Assembly: GCA_018292915.2 (NCBI GenBank)
Contig: JACVVK020000088.1
Location: forward strand, 343,501 to 407,500
Direction: 5' to 3'
DNA: 64,000 bases
Source: Batillaria attramentaria
Lineage: Eukaryota; Mollusca; Gastropoda; Batillariidae
The position numbers and the translations under genes were made by a program. Positions 53,175 through 63,395 of this stretch are shown in pieces; within the stretch, counting starts at the first letter, position 1, and every line of letters begins with the position of its first letter. The notes under the pieces were generated by a model. It searched no databases. It saw nothing but the letters and a program-made list of their open reading frames with translations, and was not told the DNA's origin.

Positions 53175-56165
53175 ATGACGCGAGCTGGTGAAAGCCCTCG
53201 GGAAGCCAGTGCGCCGACTACTCTTCTGACGGCCAAGACCAAAGCCAGGATAGGGACCTGGAACATCCGAACCCTATACGAAACAGGAAAGACAGCACAA
53301 GTGAGTCAAGAAATGCATAGATACGATCTGAAGCTGCTCGGCCTATGTGAGACAAGATGGACAGGAACAGGACGCACACGACTCACCTCCGGAGACACCA
53401 TCCTCTACTCCGGACACGAAGACGGCCAGCCACACATGCATGGAGTAGCGTTGCTGATGACACCTGAAGCAACACAAGCACTATTGTCCTGGGAACCAGT
53501 GTCACCAAGGATCCTGAGCGCCAGATTCAATTCCAAGGGCAGGAAAGTCACCATCCTCCAGTGCTACGCCCCCACCAACGTGGCGGACGAGGAAGAAAAG
53601 GAGAACTTCTGTGAGCAGCTCCAAGCCATCCTGGACAAAGCACCGAGAAGAGACCTGAAGATCCTCATGGGAGACCTCAACGCCAAAGTGGGCACCGACA
53701 ACACAGACAGAGAACTCATCATGGGCAAACATGGAACAGGGACACAGAACGAGAACGGAGAGCTCTTCACAGAATTCTGCACCACCAACGACCTGGTCAT
53801 CGGAGGCACCATCTTCCCGCACAAGAACATCCACAAAACCACCTGGACATCACCGGACGGAAGAACTGTAAACCAGATCGACCACATCACCATCGGCAGA
53901 AAGTGGCGAAGAAGCTTGCTGGACGTCCGAGCAAAGCGGGGAGCTGATGCAGCCTCAGACCATCACCTCGTCATTGCAGCGATCAAGATCAAGCTGAAGG
54001 CCTACAGAGACCAGGCGGACAGACCATCTCACAAGTACAACGTGCACAGTCTGAAGGAGAGCGTCAAGACCAACGCCTTCAGGTGTGAGCTGAGGAACAG
54101 ATTCAGCGCTCTTGACACACTACCTGAAGAGACAATCGAGGAGCACTGGCATTACCTGCGAGAAACCTGGACAGCAACATGCAAGAAAGTGCTGGGAAAG
54201 AAGACGAGACAACACAAAGAGTGGCTTACATCTGACACCTGGGACCTCATCACAGAGAGAAAACGCCTGAAAGACCTGATCAACCACACTGACGACCAAG
54301 ACGACAAGTGCGACCTGCAGGCTCAATACTGGGACGTCAACCGGCAGGTCAAGAGGAGCGCAAGGAACGACAAGAGGAACTTCATCAACGACCTCACAGA
54401 AGAAGCAGAAACAGCAGCAGGACAACGGAACATGAAACGGCTCTACGAAATAACAAGGACACTCTCTGGGAAAAATAACAACCCCACCAGACCAGTCAAA
54501 GACAAGAACGGACAAATCATCACCAAAGAGGAAGACCAAAGGACAAGGTGGGCTGAACACTTCAAGGAAACGCTCAACAGGCCTCCACCACCAGTCCCAC
54601 CAGACATACCACCGGCAGCCCAGCTACTCGACATCAGCACCAACCCCCCTACCAAGACCGAGATCATCAAAGCCATCAAGTCCCTCAAGTCTGGCAAAGC
54701 AGCAGGCCCCGACGGCATACCACCAGAAGCCCTCAAGGCCGACATCCAGACCTCCACCGACATGCTGCACCCGCTCCTGAGGAAGATCTGGGAGAACGAG
54801 AGCGTGCCACAAGACTGGAAGAAGGGACACCTGGTAAAGCTGCCAAAGAAAGGGGACCTCTCATCCTGTAGCAACTGGCGAGGCATCATGCTCCTGTCCA
54901 TACCAGGGAAGGTTCTCACCAGGATCATCCTGGAGAGGCTGAAGACCGCGCTGGACAAGACACTCCGGGAGGAACAGGCAGGATTCCGCAACGACCGATC
55001 CTGCACTGATCACATAGCCACGATGAGGATCATCATCGAGCAGTCCCTGGAGTGGCAGACCCCTCTGTACAGCACCTTCGTTGACTTCCAGAAGGCGTTC
55101 GACAGTGTTGACAGGGAGGTCATCTGGAAGCTGATGTCTCACTACGGTTTTCCACCAAAGTTTGTCAACATCATCCGACAGCTGTACGAAGATGCCACCT
55201 GCCAGGTAATCCACGATGGGAAACTGACAGAGCCATTCACAGTACGGACCGGTGTTCGTCAAGGCTGCATCCTCTCACCCACAATCTTCCTGATGGTGGT
55301 CGACTGGGTCATGAGGCAAGCCACCGACGGCAAGAGGACAGGGATCCAGTGGACCTTCAGCAAACAGCTCGAGGACCTGGATTTCGCGGATGACATCGCC
55401 CTCCTCTCCCGCAAACAACAAGATGCGCAGGAGAAGCTGAACAGAGTCGCCGAAGAAGCTGAGAAGACCGGCCTCAAGATCAACATCAGCAAGACCGAAG
55501 TCATGAGAGTCAACCACAAACTGCACGACCCCATCCAGCTGCACCAGGAAGACATCAAAGAGGTGGACAAGTTCGTCTACCTCGGCAGCGTTGTCAGCAA
55601 GGATGGAGGAACGGACGAGGACATCAAGAGCCGCACCAACAAAGCCAGACATGCCTTTCGCACTCTACGCCCCATCTGGAGATCCACAGCCCTATCCCTG
55701 CGAAACAAGATCCGGATCTTCAACTCAAATGTGAAGTCGGTCCTACTCTATGGCTCGGAGACATGGCGCACCACCAAGACAAGCTCCCACAAGCTGCAAA
55801 CCTTCATCAACAGATGCCTCCTCAACATTCTCAACATCAGATACCCACTGGTGATCACCAACCAAGACCTCTGGGAGGGAACAAGACAGGTCCCCATCGA
55901 GCAGGAGATCAAGAAAAGGAAATGGGAATGGATCGGACACACTCTGCGAAAATCAACATCAAATGTCACCAGGCAGTCCCTTGACTGGAACCCCCAGGGA
56001 AAGCGCAAAGTGGGCCGACCGAAGCAGACCTGGCGGAGGAGTACGGACGCTGAAGCCAAGGTCGCCGGAACGACGTGGGCCAAACTAAAGAGGGCATCCC
56101 AGAACCGAGTGCGCTGGCGGAGTGTGGTTGCAGCCCTATGTTCCCCAGGGAATAAAGAGGATTAA
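53175..56165 (+). CDS. RTE protein: AP endonuclease and reverse transcriptase, intact
   Basis: The first ATG in frame is at 53175 (MTRAGESPREAS), giving about 996 residues to TAA. Endonuclease near residues 25-250: RIGTWNIRTLYETG, LGLCETRWTG, ILMGDLNAKVGTD, NQIDHITIG, AASDHHLVI. RT near 470-770: KAAGPDGIPPEALKAD, KLPKKGDLSSCSNWRGIMLL, FVDFQKAFDSVDRE, VRTGVRQGCILSPTIFLM, LDFADDIALLS. Post-RT: SVLLYGSETWRTTK, RKWEWIGHTLRKST, GKRKVGRPKQTWRRS. All expected catalytic residues are present and there is no stop or shift. Likely a recent, possibly active copy. Confidence 0.95.
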   Translation: MTRAGESPREASAPTTLLTAKTKARIGTWNIRTLYETGKTAQVSQEMHRYDLKLLGLCETRWTGTGRTRLTSGDTILYSGHEDGQPHMHGVALLMTPEATQALLSWEPVSPRILSARFNSKGRKVTILQCYAPTNVADEEEKENFCEQLQAILDKAPRRDLKILMGDLNAKVGTDNTDRELIMGKHGTGTQNENGELFTEFCTTNDLVIGGTIFPHKNIHKTTWTSPDGRTVNQIDHITIGRKWRRSLLDVRAKRGADAASDHHLVIAAIKIKLKAYRDQADRPSHKYNVHSLKESVKTNAFRCELRNRFSALDTLPEETIEEHWHYLRETWTATCKKVLGKKTRQHKEWLTSDTWDLITERKRLKDLINHTDDQDDKCDLQAQYWDVNRQVKRSARNDKRNFINDLTEEAETAAGQRNMKRLYEITRTLSGKNNNPTRPVKDKNGQIITKEEDQRTRWAEHFKETLNRPPPPVPPDIPPAAQLLDISTNPPTKTEIIKAIKSLKSGKAAGPDGIPPEALKADIQTSTDMLHPLLRKIWENESVPQDWKKGHLVKLPKKGDLSSCSNWRGIMLLSIPGKVLTRIILERLKTALDKTLREEQAGFRNDRSCTDHIATMRIIIEQSLEWQTPLYSTFVDFQKAFDSVDREVIWKLMSHYGFPPKFVNIIRQLYEDATCQVIHDGKLTEPFTVRTGVRQGCILSPTIFLMVVDWVMRQATDGKRTGIQWTFSKQLEDLDFADDIALLSRKQQDAQEKLNRVAEEAEKTGLKINISKTEVMRVNHKLHDPIQLHQEDIKEVDKFVYLGSVVSKDGGTDEDIKSRTNKARHAFRTLRPIWRSTALSLRNKIRIFNSNVKSVLLYGSETWRTTKTSSHKLQTFINRCLLNILNIRYPLVITNQDLWEGTRQVPIEQEIKKRKWEWIGHTLRKSTSNVTRQSLDWNPQGKRKVGRPKQTWRRSTDAEAKVAGTTWAKLKRASQNRVRWRSVVAALCSPGNKED

Positions 56166-56260
56166 ACTAACTTCAAATCAAACTCCGCAATAACCTGTTT
56201 TTCAAATATTACAGCATTGTCATCTTGGCCAAAGTATAATTTTTCTAATTTGTCTTTCAG

Positions 56261-56285
56261 GTGAAGAGAAGCAAAAGTGTTGGAG
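56261..56285 (+). CDS. MDM1: MDM1 exon 7, 25-nt micro-exon
   Basis: The acceptor TTTGTCTTTCAG is followed by GTGAAGAGAAGCAAAAGTGT TGGAG and the donor GTAAGC. It encodes VKRSKSVG plus one base. It keeps the frame from exon 6 (phase 0) into exon 8, where the split codon becomes Ala. The strong acceptor and exact phase fit support it. Confidence 0.75.
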
Positions 56286-56741
56286 GTAAGCATTGCCTTC
56301 TGTGAGACATGGATTATTTGCAGATTGCTCAAGACAAACATTTTGCGTATATTTACTCATCCTGGGGTTACTGGATCACAGTTCTTTTAACATGTACTTT
56401 ACAAATTTGTGTACAGATGCAGGGGTTATAAAAAGTCATGAATTCAATTTCAGGTAAACAGTTGGGGGACCAAATTTGCATAGTTAGTAGCCTGAAACAA
56501 ACTTCAGTAACCCAGCAATGGAAAATAAATGAGTTGTCATATTGGTAGGAAAATAATCTTCTTCGCTTCACATTTTGAGGTGGCCCATCAGTCAACCACT
56601 TAGGATGTTTCAACTCGCACCAAGCTTTTCTTGAGTAGCCATTGGCTGCAGGCAGCCCTTTTCATATATATATGTTTTATAACACCCCAATGTCTACCTA
56701 GTTGTTTGGTGGAATTAATGTTTGCATATAATTTCTGTTAG
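56286..56741. other. MDM1 intron 7
   Basis: No feature seen. Confidence 0.6.
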
Positions 56742-56874
56742 CCTCTAGATCACCTGATCGCTTGGCACCAGCAGGGTCACAGCCTGTCACTCGTCCTGAG
56801 GACCCTCGACTACTGCAGGAGTCGAAGGAAAAGATTGCAAAGCCTGTCCCACCTGTGGAATATGGAAAGCTGAA
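56742..56874 (+). CDS. MDM1: MDM1 exon 8
   Basis: Bounded by AATTTCTGTTAG and AA|GTGAGC. It encodes SRSPDRLAPAGSQPVTRPED, PRLLQESKEKIAKPVPPVEY and GKLK (residues 328-372, last codon split). Basic, proline-rich linker before the conserved tail-side motif in exon 9. Confidence 0.85.
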
Positions 56875-57055
56875 GTGAGCTTGAATAATTTCCCCACTTT
56901 TTTGTATTCAGAATACAAGAGCAAGATTATCTTTTTGCCCTAATGCAGAACTGCTGGTAAATATTTTGTAGGGTTGTACTGGTACAGGGATGTTTCAGCT
57001 GTATGCATTTTGTCAGTTTATCAGGTATTTTGTCTCCTGGAGCAACATGCAGATG
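56875..57055. other. MDM1 intron 8, first part
   Basis: Ordinary sequence up to the repeat at 57056. Confidence 0.5.
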
Positions 57056-57209
57056 TGTAACAATGGGAGTCTATGTATTAACCCTCCGCCGTCTGTGTGT
57101 GTGTGTGTCCAGAAAACTTTAACGTTGTCATTTTCTAAGAATCTACAAACCGCAGAGGCACCAAACTTGGCATGCTGATAGACAACCACAAGACCTTTCA
57201 AAACATATA
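57056..57209 (+). repeat. Half-site repeat, left part of a copy split by DIRS element
   Basis: TGTAACAATGGGAGTCTATG to CCTTTCAAAACATAT. It continues at 60898 after the DIRS-like element. The first few bases of the family are missing. Confidence 0.75.
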
Positions 57210-57425
57210 TTTTTTCTCCGAGTTAGCAGTTTACTGTATGCCATTTACCTACTCTTGTTGCCGTAAGTACCGATAGCAGGGGGAGAACGACCCCTGAGCC
57301 AGCGGGGACCGCGTGGGCCAAAGGTCGTTTCCTCGAGCTTAGAGCATTAACTCCCCTTCCTCTGTGCATACATAAGCGTGAGCACGCGGTCTCAGCTTCA
57401 GTTTTACTTCCTGCTCAACTAGTGC
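57210..57425 (+). repeat. DIRS left inverted terminal repeat
   Basis: TTTTTCTCCGAGTTAGCAGT, TTACTGTATGCCATTTACCT, CTCTTGTTGCCGTAAGTA and so on to CTCAGCTTCAGTTTTACTTC. Matches the right repeat in reverse with scattered changes. Confidence 0.85.
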
Positions 57426-57791
57426 ACTAGTCTCCCCTACTGCGCCTTGCCGTGTTTAGAAGTTCTGCTTTCTCCCAACGATTTCTCAAGATATTCAGAG
57501 AATATTTCTGGTTGCGTTCTCCGGTTTTCCGCCGTGGTTGCGCTACTGCTCCCTGTGCTTCTACCTGCGTCTTCTGTTTTCTACGGACTTTACTGTACCG
57601 CACGTGTGTTTCCATACCAGCGTGGCCGGTCGGCGGCCATCTTAGGTAGAGCGTTGGCGGCGGGGGCTCGAGTCCCGGGCGGGAACCGAGACTGGTCCAC
57701 TGGCGGGGACGGTGCTCGGAAGTGTGACAGCAAAGGGAAGATTAGGCACCAACGGAGGCTGGTTGGGGTCCTGTGTCACTAGGAAAACTGG

Positions 57792-60097
57792 TTGGGAAGC
57801 GTCCAAATTATTCACAGAATTCTCAGAAGTCTGTTGGTCCATGCTTGTAGCCCAGTAGCGCACAGAGAAAATAAACCGCAGAGGAATCTCTCTTCTCCCT
57901 CAGAATGCGGACATTTCTCTGTGCACGGATGCATCCCTAACAGGTGGGGGGCTCACCTCCTTCCATCGTTCGAGACAGTGTCAGGCCATTGGACTGCTCA
58001 GGAACGTCTCCTTCACATCAACCTGCTGGAGTTAAAGGCAGCCTCCTACCCGCTCTCCTTCTGGCGCCAACGTCTTCAGGATCGGACGGTGATGCTCCTC
58101 TCCGACAACACCACCGTGATAGCCTACATACGCAATCAGGGTGGGACTCATTCACGCCCGCTGTGCATAGCAGTGATCGACCTCCTTCAGTGGTGCGCTG
58201 CGGCGGGCATTGTGCTCCTGGTTCGTCACATCCCCGGGCGGCTGAATGTACTCACTACTGGCAGACGGCCTCTCCAGACATCAGGCTCTCCCCACGGAGT
58301 GGGAACTACACCCACAAGTCTTTCACCGGGTTCTGGAGCACTATCCCTCCATGACGATAGACCTCTTCGCCACTCGCTTCAACGCCAAGCTAGCATGCTT
58401 CGTGTCTCCCATCCCAGACCCCCAGGCCCTTGCCCTCGACGCCCTAGTGTTCGACTGGACCGCTCAGGACCTCTATGCCTTCCCTCTCGTCGCGAAGGTA
58501 CTGAACCGGCTCAGGTCCCTCCTGTGCGAAATGACTCTCATCGTCCCCATCAGGTGGAACAGAGCTTGGATCTCCTCCCTCCTCGAGCTCCTCGTGGAAA
58601 CTCCCCTCAGGCTCCCCACCCGTCCAGACTTACTTCTTCAGTCCGAACCTCACCTCTTGCATCCCGACATCCCCAGCCTCAATCTTCACGTTTGCAGACT
58701 GAGCACGCTATCCTCAGCGCCGAGAACTTCAGCGCTGAGATCGTGGATCGAACCGCGAGAAACAGAAGGCCCTCCACTTTAACTGTGTACGATGCCAAGT
58801 GGCACATGTTTGAGGACTACTGCTCGGCCAGACAGCTAGACCCGCTCTCCCTGTCCATTCCCCAGCTGGCGGATTTCTTCCTGTACTTATTCACGGGTGG
58901 GTGGGTGGGTGGGTGTTTGGGGGTTTAACGTCCTTTTCCACCACATAGGGTGATATCAAAGACGGGGCAACGATGAAAAAGCCAGCACAAATATTTGGCC
59001 CCAGCCGGGATCGAACTCACGACCCGAGCATTAGAAGTCCAACGCTCTACCATTCGACCACCCCTGCTCCCCACTTATTCACGGAGAGACATCTGCGTCC
59101 GGTAACTATCAAGGGCTATCGTTCCTGCATCGCTAGGATCTATCGCCTAAAGGGCCGCCCGGAACCGGGCTCCAACCCGCGCCTGTCTAGTCTTCTGAAC
59201 AATTTTGATATCGAGCGCCCTCGCGTCTCCTCCCTCCTGCCCAAGTGGTCCCTACCCCTTGTGCTCAAGTTCCTGGACTCTTCAGAGTATGAGCCCCTGG
59301 AGGAGGCCTCCCTGGATTGTCTGCTAGAGAAGACCATCTTTCTCGTCACCCTGGCTACCTGCGCTAGGATAAGCGAGATCCACGCTCTCTCTGCACGTCC
59401 AGACTGTCTGAGATGGAACGATGACGGTTCCCTGTCGCTCCTCACCTGTCCTGGCTTCATCTCCAAGAACAGGCTCCCGGACTGGGGCAACCAGGCCTTC
59501 ATCCTCGTTCCCCTTCCTGATGATAAATCTTGCCGCGTCTACCTGGCCCGCACCTGTGACTGCCGGAAGGAGTTGGACCCTCTCTTCCTCCCTCTGCCTG
59601 GCAAGAAGTCTTCACCGCAGCTCCTCTTGTCCTGCGTCAGGAAGCTGCTCATAAAGGTCTATTCTGCGGACTCCCAGCTTCTGCTCGCTCCGCCCCAGGA
59701 TGCCACCCCCTCCTGTGCCCCCCACTCGGCGGCCCTGGAGGGCTGTTCCCGCCACATTCGCCGCGACGATGTACGAGCTGCCCCTCGGTCACAACCGTCG
59801 CGTAGCTCCAATTCCGCACGGCGTCCTGTTCACCTCCCCACTGCCACCTTGGGCTCCACCGGGACGGGTGACGGATCTTCGTTGGCCTCCGCTCCCCCTA
59901 CGGCGCGCGGCAGTCTCAGTACTCACGAGATCTGGGCGATGGCAGCCTCTAAGATGTTTTACAGAGGGCAGACCTGACAAAAGGCCGTGGGCTGGTCCCA
60001 GCAGACGACATTCGGCCGCTTCTATCTGCACCTGCCGGACCGCCCGATGCCTGAGGATCAGCATGCTGCTCCGGCTGCGCAAGTATCCTCAATCTAG
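57792..60097 (+). pseudogene. DIRS RNase H and tyrosine recombinase (broken)
   Basis: RNase H part: WGAHLLPSFETVSGHWTAQE, LLHINLLELKAA, VMLLSDNTTVIAYIRNQGGT, then VRHIPGRLNVLADGLSR, across frame changes near 57930 and 58250. Recombinase part: TLTVYDAKWHMFEDYCSARQ, FFLYLF (interrupted by the SINE), LRPVTIKGYRSCIARIYRL, LATCARISEIHALS (first catalytic Arg), THEIWAMAASKMF (the HxxR Arg is Trp), TGA at 59975, then GWSQQTTFGRFYLH with the Tyr. It ends at TAG 60095-60097. The lost Arg and the stop make it inactive. Confidence 0.8.
58897..59072 (-). mobile_element. tRNA-Arg-like SINE inside the DIRS recombinase
   Basis: The 12-bp duplication ACTTATTCACGG (58885-58896 and 59073-59084) shows where it entered. 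Minus-strand head GGGGAGCAGGGGTGGTCGAA, TTGGACTTCTAATGC, GAGTTCGATCCC; body AAATATTTGTGCTGGC; (CCCA)n tail at the left end. Removing it joins FFLYLFT to ERHLRPV in frame. Confidence 0.95.
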
Positions 60098-60542
60098 AGC
60101 ACAGTGTCCTTGAGCCTTTGTGCTACTTTGCTGTCTCTCTTTGGTAATTTGTTTTTCGTTTAAAGGGCCTACCCATCTGTTGCTTAGGCATTAACTATAA
60201 CCCTTCTGTATTACTTAGCTTGGCTCGTAGCGGACACTGGTTTAACTCCTTCCCTCCTCCTTTTTTTTATTTTTTATTTATCTTTTTTTTGTGGACAATT
60301 ATACATATATATATGAACAAAAGCGTACGAGAATACATTTACATACATGCATACAAAGACATAAAATCCATAAACAAAACAACATACATGTACCGAATAA
60401 GCCAATGGCAACTAAATCAATCAAAAAAGAAAAACAGAAAAATGAACAAACAAAAGAAGAAGAAGAAGAAAAAAAAAAAAAAAAAACCCAACAAAAACAC
60501 AAACCTAACTAACCAACAAAGCCCTCCTCCTATTCGGGATTC
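60098..60542. other. DIRS 3' non-coding part with A-rich run
   Basis: T-rich then A-rich sequence (60460-60485 poly(A)-like). No coding potential. Confidence 0.5.
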
Positions 60543-60633
60543 GGCATACAGTAAACTGCTAACTCGAAGAAAAAATAGCAAAAAAATTTGAAAGTAATTT
60601 TAGTATTTTTTAGTAGGGTTAGCAGTTTACTGT
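60543..60633 (-). repeat. DIRS internal complementary region
   Basis: GGCATACAGTAAACTGCTAA then CTCGAAGAAAAAAT is the complement of the left end (57210-57240). It is followed directly by TTTGAAAGTAATTTTAGTAT and TTTTTAGTAGGGTTAGCAGT, the complement of the right end (60845-60897). Confidence 0.8.
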
Positions 60634-60639
60634 CAGAGT

Positions 60640-60897
60640 TCCCTCCCGCCATCCCCGCTCGGAGTTTCGAGCAGTAAGCAAACTGAAGCTGAGACCGCGT
60701 GCTCACGCTTATGTATGCACGGAGGAAGGGGAGTTAATGCTCTAAGCTCGGGGAAACAACCTTTGGCCCACGCGGTCCCCGCTGGCTCAGGGGTCATTCT
60801 CCCCCTGCTACTTACGGCAACAAGAGTAGGTAAATGGCATACAGTAAACTGCTAACCCTACTAAAAAATACTAAAATTACTTTCAAAATTTTTTGCT
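60640..60897 (-). repeat. DIRS right inverted terminal repeat
   Basis: Reads in reverse as GCAGTTTACTGTATGCCATT to CTCAGCTTCAGTTTGCTTAC, pairing with 57222-57425, and extends outward as CCCTACTAAAAAATACTAAA to the end at about 60897. Confidence 0.8.
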
Positions 60898-61488
60898 TTT
60901 GAATGACCTTGACTCAAGGTCAAGGTCACTAAAGCTCTCTGAAAATTTTACATTGGCATTTTCTCATAATCTACAAACACCAGAGGTTTTAAACTTTGCA
61001 CGATGATAGACATTGATAAGAACTTTACAGATACACATGTAGTCAGTGGCCTTGTGTCAAGCTCAAGGCCGTACAAGCTATTTTTGTGAAACCTTTACAT
61101 TGGCATTTTCTCAGAAACAACAAACAGCAGAGGTGCCGAACTTGGCGTGCTGATAGACAGTGATAAGACCATGCACACACCATCTTAAAACACATACCAT
61201 ATTAAAACAGTCTGTTGGGAAAATTTACATTTGCATTTCCTCAGAATCTAGAAGGATCAGAAGCCTCAAACTATGTGTGATGATTGACATTGGCAGCACC
61301 TTTACAGACATACCTGTGTTCAGTGACTTTTAGTCAAGGTCAAGACCATGCAAACGTTTTTTTGTTTTTTTTTGAAACTATAACCTTGGCATTTTCTCCA
61401 AAACAACAAACAGTAGAGGCACCAAACGAGGCATGATGATTGACAGCAATGAGACCTACCTTTCTGAATGACCTTGACTGGAGGTCAA
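60898..61488 (+). repeat. Half-site repeat, middle part
   Basis: Resumes TTTGAATGACC, with an intact TGACCTTGACTCAAGGTCA plus third half-site at 60904-60928. Five units, then cut at GGTCAA by the fold-back element. Confidence 0.75.
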
Positions 61489-62033
61489 GGGGCCGTGGTC
61501 ACGACGCGAACGCAAATTTCTTTGCGCAAATAGGTTGCGGATCGTAAGTTCGTACGTGGCTACGTGAAAACTATCTCTTCCGCTAGTTGGCCGGTCACGA
61601 CGCGCACTTACTGGAAACGGTGTCACGTACGGGTTATTTTTAGATAGGTGTGGGACCCCCGGGATTCCCACGGAAAACACCATCACGTGACCTGCACAAA
61701 TTCTCCTTCCAGCGTGAAGAGTGAAAGAGTAGAGGGGGTGTGTTCGCTACGCGTTCACTACAGAGTTTTTGATCGAGTCATGTTTATCTGCCGTAGCATC
61801 AGGTTAAATGCGTGGCATGTATGTGGAGAGTGTGATCAGGAGTGCATGCAAGTCGCATATAGGCCGCTCCCTAGCAGTCTCAATCTCAACATTGGACGAA
61901 CTACAACCAGTAGAAGCATTTACTGCACGTACAAACCGTATGTAGCAGGCTCACTGGCAAGAAATTCAATTCAATTCAATTCAATTCAATATAACTTTAT
62001 TGTCTGTCGATGGCAGAAAATTTTCTTCTGGCT

Positions 62034-62086
<53 letters not shown>

Positions 62087-62912
62087 CTACTGACATTAAT
62101 TTATCTAGACATATAAATCCATACATACCAAACCAACGGAATGAACCTCAATCAAAGAACAACGAAAAACGCCGGAAAGAGGAGAGGATAACAACATCAA
62201 CAAAACTCTCCACATACATGCCACGCATTTAACCTGACTTGCTACGGCAGAGAAACATGACTCGACCAAAACTCTGAATTCGGAACCCGCACATTTTGGG
62301 TCAGTCCACAACACAATGAATGAGACCTGCATTGACAGGCATACGATCAAAACGGTGGTGGCTGATCAGTGAGGACTGACCGAGTGCGTTCAGCACTGAA
62401 CTAGTCCGAAACACACACAACAAATGTTAACCCACAAAAAGGAAACATATCAACCCACGATGTGTGTACGGCCGGCCATACAGGCCTTTGCGTTGCAGGG
62501 TGCGTAGTGAACTGAATGCGCCCCCTCTACACGGGTACCTCAAGTCGTCCTACAGCAGATCGCACAATTCCTGCAGGTCTCTCCTCCTAAATCTAAACCT
62601 TTGAAGCATGTCCACATCGTTGTACAAGTCAAAAGGGTTAGTACGATCGCGAAACACCCTTTCCCGTCGCAATGCTCTTCTCATTTGCAGTTGGTAAATC
62701 AAGCGGGCCGCCATTTTTCAGATTTACGCAAAGGCTACGGCACCTTTCCGACACCCTCCTAGGTGGTGTACAATATGCAAGGGTTTACGAGCAGCCGTAA
62801 TTCTGCGCAAACGTCATGACCACCCAATTTTATCACAAGTCGTAAGTTACGGACCCTCGCGTGCGTAAATCGGTGGCGGAAAAGTTACGAACGCGTCGTG
62901 ACCACGGCCCCT
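61489..62912. mobile_element. Fold-back DNA element with GGGGCCGTGGTCACGACGCG ends
   Basis: The 20-bp end GGGGCCGTGGTCACGACGCG is exactly inverted at 62893-62912. Complementarity continues inside, for example CATGTTTATCTGCCGTAGCA / GGTTAAATGCGTGGCATGTA (61779-61825) against 62213-62262. A short (AATTG)n retroposon lies near the loop. No transposase seen. Confidence 0.8.
61963..62130 (-). mobile_element. Short retroposon with (AATTG)n tail, copy 3
   Basis: (ATTCA)n, TATAACTTTATTGTCTGTCG, CA run 62039-62083, TTAATTTATCTAGACATATAA, as at 1641 and 20065. Confidence 0.6.
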
Positions 62913-63200
62913 GGTCATTAAAGCTGTCTGTTATGAATTTTAACATTACCGTTTTCGGAGGAACTACAAATACCAGAGGCATCGAACTTGGCATGATGAT
63001 AGACATTGATGAGATCTCATTTGAATGACCTTGACCAAAGGTCAAGGCCATACAAACTGTTTCGGGGAAAATTGTAATATTGCCAGAGACACTTTACTTG
63101 GCATGATAATGGATAGTGATAAGAGCTTTACAAACGTACTCTTGTGAATGACCTTGACTTGTGTCACAAGGGAGCCATGGAGGCTTCTGCCTCTCTAGTT
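62913..63200 (+). repeat. Half-site repeat, right part
   Basis: TGGTCATTAAAGCTGTCTGT to GTCACAAGGGAGCCATGGAG and CTCTCTAGTT. Completes the copy that starts at 57056. Confidence 0.8.
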
Positions 63201-63395
63201 TAAATTGAACCTTCAGCCATGTGGGGCAAGGTTGGAATGTATTATTAGAGTTGCAAGTTGACTTCAAAGGATCTAGTGTCAAAGCATCCCATCCCAGTTG
63301 TTCTAAACATATGGTTTTACTGGTAGTTGTAGTTTCCTTCATTCTGTTGCGTTTCAGCAACTAAAATTTATTTGGGTTTCTTCCTTTTGTTCTAG
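63201..63395. other. MDM1 intron 8, last part
   Basis: Ordinary intron ending in TTCCTTTTGTTCTAG. Confidence 0.6.

Larger units (their letters stand above)
52898..56170 (+). mobile_element. Full-length, apparently intact RTE LINE in MDM1 intron 6
   Basis: Flanked by the perfect 11-bp duplication CTTCAAATCAA (52887-52897 and 56171-56181). Leader with structured module (52898-53043), one unbroken protein frame, and a very short 3' end (GGATTAAACTAA). It is a different family from the four (AAGT)n-tailed RTEs, about half identical in protein by eye. Sense orientation relative to MDM1. Confidence 0.95.
57210..60897 (+). mobile_element. DIRS-like tyrosine-recombinase retrotransposon, RT-less
   Basis: Inverted terminal repeats of about 200 bases (57210-57425 and 60640-60897) enclose a broken RNase H/tyrosine recombinase region. 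An internal complementary region (60543-60633) is the reverse complement of the left end joined to that of the right end, the hallmark of DIRS elements. No target duplication flanks it, as expected for recombinase insertion. The reverse transcriptase and gag regions are missing, so it is an internally deleted copy. A SINE interrupts the recombinase. Confidence 0.85.

Noticed and set aside
54443..55006. Minus-strand 187-codon frame inside the intact RTE
   Set aside because: Antisense shadow of the RT domain with no independent features.
60460..60490. Poly(A) run as the 3' end of a retroposon
   Set aside because: It lies within the DIRS 3' region before the internal complementary repeat, with no target duplication beside it.
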